Shown: positions 7,566 to 11,229 of the stretch, one piece after another
How the letters are laid out: each line of letters opens with the position of its first letter
Position numbering within the stretch: position 1 is the stretch's first letter
Assembly (NCBI GenBank): GCA_020852535.1
Contig: JADZAO010000026.1
Span: forward strand, 1-11,229
DNA from: Paracoccaceae bacterium
Lineage (GTDB): Bacteria > Pseudomonadota > Alphaproteobacteria > Rhodobacterales > Rhodobacteraceae
Reading direction: 5' to 3'
Length of the DNA: 11,229 nt
Made by a program: the position numbers and the translations under genes
Notes under the pieces: model-generated
What the model was told of the DNA's origin: nothing
Databases searched by the model: none
The model's input: the letters and a program-made list of their open reading frames with translations, nothing else

Positions 7566-9078
7566 CGATAAGGCTACGTCCGGTCATTTCAAGAGGCAAA
7601 GGCAGCCCCATCAATTCCAACACAGTGGGCGCCAGATCCGCCAAACGACCGCTACGCAATCGCGCGCCCATAGGCCCGCCGAACAAAATCACCGACACAG
7701 GGTTTGTTGTATGAGCCGTGTGCGGCTCGCCCGTCAAAGGATCAATCATCATCTCGCAATTGCCATGATCGGCACAGACCACCATAGCCGCACCCCGCGT
7801 CTCCAAAGCCACAATTGCACGGCCCAACCCACGATCCACAGCTTCGCAGGCCTTGATCGCAGCCCCTAGATTTCCAGTATGGCCCACCATATCTGGGTTA
7901 GCAAAATTCACCACGATCAGATCATAGCCATATTCAATGGCTGCAACCAGATGATCCGAAACCTCGTCCGCACTCATTTCGGGCTGTAGGTCATAAGTCG
8001 CGACCTTGGGCGATTGCGGCATCGCCCGAACCTCACCTTCGAACGGCACTTCGCGACCTCCGTTCAGAAAAAACGTCACATGCGGGTATTTTTCCGTCTC
8101 AGCAAGTCGGAACTGAGTCTTGCCAAGCGCCGCCACCCATTCGCCCAGCGTGTTAACAATCGCCCGCTTAGGATAAACAGTTTCCATATAGAGATTGTGC
8201 TTATCAGAATACTCGACCATTCCGAGCATCGCCGCCCAAACAGGACGCGAACCGGTATCAAAATCCAAAAAGGCCGGATCACCTAGCGCCGCAAGTATTT
8301 CACGAGACCGATCAGCACGAAAATTCAGACAAAAAACTCCATCTCCATCCCGCGCCCCCGCATAACCAGCAATCACCGTCGGAACAATAAACTCATCCAT
8401 CTCGCCCTTAGCATAGGACGCCGCCACAGCAGCAGCAGCATTAACAGCAACAGCCCCTAAGCCTTGCACCATCGCAGCAAAAGCACGACCCACACGCTCC
8501 CAACGATTGTCGCGATCCATCGCCCAATATCGCCCAATCACGGTAGCCACTCGCGCCCCCACAGGCAGGCCCGCCACCAGCTCATCTATGAATCTCGCCG
8601 CCGAATTTGGCGCCACATCACGCCCGTCCATCACAGCATGCAGCCAAACTGGCACGCCCGCCGCCACAATTGTCCGTGCCGCCGCCAGCACATGCACAAT
8701 ATGTCCATGAACCCCGCCATTCGAAATCACGCCGATCAAATGCGCTGCCCCGCCACTCGTCTTCAGCTTAGCGATGAACGTCCTCAGCGCCTCATTCTTA
8801 GAAAAAGACCCATCCTTAATAGCCAGATCGATAGCGCCAAGATCCATCGTCACTACCCGCCCCGCACCTATATTAGTATGCCCGACCTCGGAGTTCCCCA
8901 TCTGACCACGCGGCAATCCCACATCCGGCCCATGCGTCACCAACGTCGAATGAGGACAAGTCGCCATCAGCCGATTGAAATTTGGCACATTCGCCAAAGC
9001 CGGAGCATTTCCATTCTTGAGATCTGACAGCCCCCAGCCATCAAGAATGCACAACACAACGGGCTTCGGATTTGTCAT
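7561..9078 (-). CDS. gpmI: 2,3-bisphosphoglycerate-independent phosphoglycerate mutase
   Basis: Interconverts 3- and 2-phosphoglycerate in glycolysis and gluconeogenesis, using two Mn ions and a phosphoserine intermediate. At 505 aa it has the family length. Counting from ATG 9078, the nucleophile Ser63 lies in GQMGNSEVGHTNIGAG. Likely second-metal ligands are Asp13 (LDGWG), Asp437 and His438 (ADHGN). The first metal would be bound by Asp396 and His400 (NPDMVGH) and His456 (HTTNPV). The substrate-binding insert carries HAVMDGRD, GRYWAMDRD and NFRADR. The frame is open to 9096, but ATG 9078 has AAGGG eight nt upstream and begins where the family does. It follows rlmH by about 60 nt and its stop overlaps the ATG of the envC remnant. 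Confidence 0.97.
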   Translation of the reverse strand: MTNPKPVVLCILDGWGLSDLKNGNAPALANVPNFNRLMATCPHSTLVTHGPDVGLPRGQMGNSEVGHTNIGAGRVVTMDLGAIDLAIKDGSFSKNEALRTFIAKLKTSGGAAHLIGVISNGGVHGHIVHVLAAARTIVAAGVPVWLHAVMDGRDVAPNSAARFIDELVAGLPVGARVATVIGRYWAMDRDNRWERVGRAFAAMVQGLGAVAVNAAAAVAASYAKGEMDEFIVPTVIAGYAGARDGDGVFCLNFRADRSREILAALGDPAFLDFDTGSRPVWAAMLGMVEYSDKHNLYMETVYPKRAIVNTLGEWVAALGKTQFRLAETEKYPHVTFFLNGGREVPFEGEVRAMPQSPKVATYDLQPEMSADEVSDHLVAAIEYGYDLIVVNFANPDMVGHTGNLGAAIKACEAVDRGLGRAIVALETRGAAMVVCADHGNCEMMIDPLTGEPHTAHTTNPVSVILFGGPMGARLRSGRLADLAPTVLELMGLPLPLEMTGRSLIA

Positions 9079-9094
9079 GGCGCCGACCCTTCTC

Positions 9095-9112
9095 ATCTAG
9101 TCTCACCTAGAT
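9095..9112. repeat. Inverted repeat just upstream of the gpmI ribosome binding site
   Basis: ATCTAG (9095-9100) and CTAGAT (9107-9112) form a perfect 6-bp stem with a 6-nt loop. On the gpmI strand the hairpin ends a few bases before the GAGAAGGG ribosome binding site, in the rlmH-gpmI spacer. It could tune gpmI translation or mRNA stability, or be a binding site. There is no T tract, so it is not a terminator. Confidence 0.3.
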
Positions 9113-9140
9113 AACGACAGCCACCGTGCTCGGCAACGCT

Positions 9141-9611
9141 TCAGACTCGATGATAGGGCCCGCCCGCCAAAATCGTCGCAGCACGATAAAGCTGTTCGGC
9201 CAACATCACTCGCATCAACATATGCGGCCAAACCATCGCCCCAAAACTAACCGAGAAATTTGCCCGCGCTCGAAGATCCGGCGCAATTCCATCCGGGCCA
9301 CCGATAACAAAAGCCACATCTTGTCGCCCTGCATCACGCCAGTATCCTAACCTCTGCGCAAATTCCGGCGACGACAACACACTCCCACGCTCATCCATCG
9401 TAACCAAAAGAGCACCAGAAGGTATAACACGGGCCAGAAGCTCACCCTCGGCCTCCATGCCACCACCCTTCTTATCCTCAACCTCATGCTCGACCAGTGG
9501 CCCAAGTCCTAGCGTTCGACCCGTGCGGTCAAAGCGCGTCATATAGTCGTCGACCAAAACGCGCTCAGGACCAGGCCGCATCCGCCCAACAGCGAACAGA
9601 TGCACCCGCAT
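9141..9611 (-). CDS. rlmH: 23S rRNA (pseudouridine1915-N3)-methyltransferase RlmH
   Basis: A SPOUT-fold methyltransferase that uses S-adenosylmethionine to methylate pseudouridine 1915 in helix 69 of 23S rRNA, on assembled 70S ribosomes. Length is 156 aa against 155 in E. coli. The knot region is clear: LLVTMDERG (68-76), the SAM-binding FVIGGPDG (101-108), then LMRVMLAEQLYRA (132-144) and the conserved C-terminal PYHR (152-155). It begins one base after the rsfS stop, has no obvious ribosome binding site of its own, and so is probably translated by coupling to rsfS. The rsfS-rlmH pair is one of the most conserved gene pairs in bacteria. Confidence 0.97.
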   Translation of the reverse strand: MRVHLFAVGRMRPGPERVLVDDYMTRFDRTGRTLGLGPLVEHEVEDKKGGGMEAEGELLARVIPSGALLVTMDERGSVLSSPEFAQRLGYWRDAGRQDVAFVIGGPDGIAPDLRARANFSVSFGAMVWPHMLMRVMLAEQLYRAATILAGGPYHRV

Positions 9612-9612
9612 G

Positions 9613-9996
9613 TCAAACTATTGCGGACGGATTGCGATGAGCGTCGCTAGGAAACCACATCTTTTCAATCTGATAAAACTCACGCACTCCGGGACGAAAC
9701 ACATGAACGATTACATCGCCCGCATCGATCAACACCCAATCACCAGTTTCCTTACCTTCCATCTTCGCAGCCAAATGGAATTCCTGCTTCATGCGATCAA
9801 CCAGCTTTTCTGAAATCGCCACGACTTGGCGGCTCGATCGACCCGAACAAATAACCATGTAATAGGCAACATCCGAACGTCCACGCAGATCAATCTGCAC
9901 AATGTCTTCAGCTTTATCTTCATTGAGTGAAAAAAGAACACGCGCCAAAAGGTCTTCGGCGGTATAGGCTTCGGCACTTACAACAGCGGGGCTCAT
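9613..9996 (-). CDS. rsfS: Ribosomal silencing factor RsfS
   Basis: RsfS binds ribosomal protein uL14 (L14) and blocks joining of the 30S and 50S subunits, saving energy during starvation. The RsfS/DUF143 domain spans nearly the whole protein: LLARVLFSLNEDKAEDIVQI, DVAYYMVICSGRSSRQV, GDWVLIDAGDVIVHVF and FYQIEKMW. From ATG 9996 the protein is 127 aa. The frame continues up to a TTG at 10065, adding 23 codons (including STTGLPIGLQAE) that look like an alphaproteobacterial N-terminal extension. The strong GGAGG (10059-10063) lies before an ATG at 10055 that is out of frame with rsfS, so the true start is unclear. It heads the leftward cluster and is one base from rlmH. Confidence 0.93.
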   Translation of the reverse strand: MSPAVVSAEAYTAEDLLARVLFSLNEDKAEDIVQIDLRGRSDVAYYMVICSGRSSRQVVAISEKLVDRMKQEFHLAAKMEGKETGDWVLIDAGDVIVHVFRPGVREFYQIEKMWFPSDAHRNPSAIV

Positions 9997-10055
9997 ACGC
10001 TCGGCCTGCAGCCCGATTGGCAAACCGGTCGTTGAATCAGAATGAGACAGGACAT
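9993..10055 (-). other. Possible 20-codon leader ORF, or former rsfS start displaced by a frameshift
   Basis: A GGAGG box is followed three nt later by ATG (10055). That frame encodes 20 aa and ends in TGA overlapping the ATG of rsfS at 9996 (ATGA). It could be a coupled leader peptide. Alternatively, one added base after ATGTCC would join this well-supplied start to the rsfS frame (MS-LSHSDSTTGLP), so it may be the original start with a one-base loss. Confidence 0.3.
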
Positions 10056-10065
10056 CGTCCTCCAA

Positions 10066-10510
10066 GCTTGAGCGCTAACTATTCTTCAGCGCAGGGGCAT
10101 ACACGAAGAGGTTAACACCGCAGAAAAAAATTCTCAACTACGCGTATAGCCAACGATAGAAAGATAGCTGAAAGACCCATTGTGCTTTCTCGCACTCAAA
10201 CCAATTTCTGCCCCACTTTTCATCCTTTTCCTTGTTACCAATATCCTTAGATGATCTCTAAAAAAGACAGACAACACTCTACGCATCTAAAAATTTACTT
10301 ACCTTCATACGATTCCACTCGCAGCTAAGAAATCATAGTGCGCAAGCTTACCTTGACAGCACAACTTCCTAAAACCATATCCTATACTAAAAACAAGAAC
10401 AAAAATTTGACATGTTCCAAATAGTAAGTTCATATCATACGAATATGATTCGTAGTATTTAAAATGCTCAAACCATTCAATATCGCCATTCTATTTTCAT
10501 GTGAACACAA
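10066..10510. other. AT-rich non-coding stretch between rsfS and the right-hand MFS gene
   Basis: 445 nt with no recognised gene. Composition becomes AT-rich from about 10120 onward. A 29-codon minus-strand ORF (10134-10223, starting MKSGAEIGLSARKHNG) has AAGGAAAAGG directly before its ATG, but no recognised family. Two TTGACA boxes (10353-10358 and 10407-10412) point right, but neither has a good -10 at 16-18 nt. The promoter of the leftward rsfS cluster should also lie here; I cannot place it. The upstream neighbours expected for rsfS in many alphaproteobacteria (such as nadD) are not present. Confidence 0.5.
10434..10454. promoter_or_regulatory. Overlapping palindromes upstream of the MFS gene, possible operator
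   Basis: ATCAT (10434-10438) with ATGAT (10445-10449), and TACGAA (10438-10443) with TTCGTA (10449-10454), are two overlapping perfect inverted repeats that share bases. They lie about 57 nt before the MFS start codon. TTGACA at 10407 and TATCAT at 10433 sit next to them, but 20 nt apart, which is long for a sigma70 promoter. A repressor site controlling the transporter is plausible, as drug-efflux genes are often regulated this way; that is inference. Confidence 0.3.
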
Positions 10511-11229
10511 ATGATAAGGACCTATGTATTTTTAGGTGCTATTGCACTGGGAACATCTAGTTTCGTCGTTGTCGAAAAGGCATTCTTTATTGAAAGAGGG
10601 ATGTCGTTTGTTGAACTTGGAATGCTGACTTCTATATTTAATATAATTATTTCATTTGTAGAACTACCGTTATCTATTATTTTTGATCGAAATTCTCTTA
10701 AAATGGGAGTTATCGTAGGGTTGATACTAAGTATTGCATCCTTTGGATTATATTTTATCGGATACGAATTCATTACACTCGCGTTGGCTCAAATGATTGC
10801 TGCTGTTGCTGTTGCTGCCCGAAGCGGTACAGTTGATGCTTTAATAATTAACGACAATAAAAATCAAGACCAGAAATCGTTAGCGCGCCTATTTGCCAAA
10901 ATGAGCTACATAAATGGAACGGCTTCTCTATTAGGTGGTATATTTGGCTTTTTAGTTTTTCGTTTAAACGAAGGCTTCATCTGGCTAATTGCAGCGCTCG
11001 CATATACAATTAGCTTATTTTTCATACTCAACCTCCAGTATGAAAAGCCAAATATAGATGAGTCTAGCTCTTTGCGTGACTATCTGATATCTATAAGGTC
11101 TATTTTTAAAAATAAGATAACCTATTTAAAAGTCATTTCAGACATTAGTGCAATCGGTGTAATAACTTATTGGCAGTCTCTCTTTAATGAAAACAACTCA
11201 TTCGGTATTCTTTTTGGCTTCTTATTGAA
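10511..11229 (+). CDS. MFS transporter, N-terminal part (runs off the right edge)
   Basis: An open frame from ATG 10511 to the window end, giving 239 aa and a two-base overhang, with no stop. Six hydrophobic segments are visible (about 5-22, 36-56, 64-84, 86-103, 133-151 and 155-174), with a new one starting near 208, as expected for the first half of a 12-helix transporter. The loop after the second segment has DRNSLKMG, a worn form of MFS motif A (DR.GR). SGTVDALIIND (105-115) resembles the SG..EALLYD element of a subgroup of MFS exporters. Substrate is unknown. An in-frame TGA six nt upstream excludes a longer start; no good ribosome binding site precedes the ATG. Codon use (many ATA, TTA, AAT, AAA) is far more AT-rich than recQ or gpmI, suggesting horizontal acquisition. 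It is unrelated to the UMF1 transporter at the left. Confidence 0.85.
   Translation, partial: MIRTYVFLGAIALGTSSFVVVEKAFFIERGMSFVELGMLTSIFNIIISFVELPLSIIFDRNSLKMGVIVGLILSIASFGLYFIGYEFITLALAQMIAAVAVAARSGTVDALIINDNKNQDQKSLARLFAKMSYINGTASLLGGIFGFLVFRLNEGFIWLIAALAYTISLFFILNLQYEKPNIDESSSLRDYLISIRSIFKNKITYLKVISDISAIGVITYWQSLFNENNSFGILFGFLL

Noticed and set aside
8464..9027. 187-aa plus-strand ORF opposite gpmI
   Set aside because: Basic, low-complexity shadow of a highly conserved enzyme gene.
10353..10388. TTGACA followed by TATACT as a second promoter
   Set aside because: The spacing is 24 nt, too long for a sigma70 promoter; the closer AT-rich hexamers match poorly.
10522..10773. 83-aa minus-strand ORF opposite the partial MFS gene
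   Set aside because: Antisense to codons for transmembrane helices of a continuous frame that runs to the window end.
10797..10830. GCTGCTGTTGCTGTTGCTGCC microsatellite-like run
   Set aside because: It simply encodes the Ala/Val-rich face of a transmembrane helix in the MFS gene.

Overview
The window looks like core chromosome of an alphaproteobacterium, most likely a Rhodobacteraceae/Roseobacter-type organism of moderate GC. This rests on recognising family sequences (the YggT protein with IMSWLINFQVLNLRQP, a RecQ of about 680 aa with two HRDC repeats, alphaproteobacterial RppH and CtpA) and on the gene order rsfS-rlmH-gpmI-(envC)-ctpA-rppH. No database search was possible.

Layout. (1) Positions 1-1708, minus strand: a UMF1/Atg22-like MFS transporter, followed with an ATGA overlap by a decayed reading frame that I read as the start of a penicillin-insensitive murein endopeptidase gene (mepA) carrying in-frame stops. 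(2) Positions 1951-5167, plus strand: yggT, recQ and yaaA, a membrane protein, a DNA-repair helicase and a peroxide-stress protein. They diverge from the transporter across a 242-nt intergenic region. (3) Positions 5261-10065, minus strand, converging on yaaA: a cluster read in the order rsfS, rlmH, gpmI, envC remnant, ctpA, rppH. It combines ribosome silencing, 23S rRNA modification, glycolysis, envelope proteolysis and mRNA 5'-end decapping. The slot between gpmI and ctpA, where related genomes have envC, holds only 426 nt. Its C-terminal LytM part is still readable in one frame but has three in-frame stops, and most of the middle is gone. (4) Positions 10066-11229: composition turns clearly AT-rich. 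A 445-nt non-coding stretch with small palindromes leads into the 5' part of a second, unrelated MFS transporter that runs off the right edge.

The main message is erosion. Two genes acting on peptidoglycan (mepA and envC) are degraded within 7 kb of each other, while the flanking housekeeping genes are intact. The AT-rich right end looks acquired or at least compositionally different. I saw no CRISPR array, rRNA or tRNA gene, insertion sequence or phage module, and no convincing new defence-like system.
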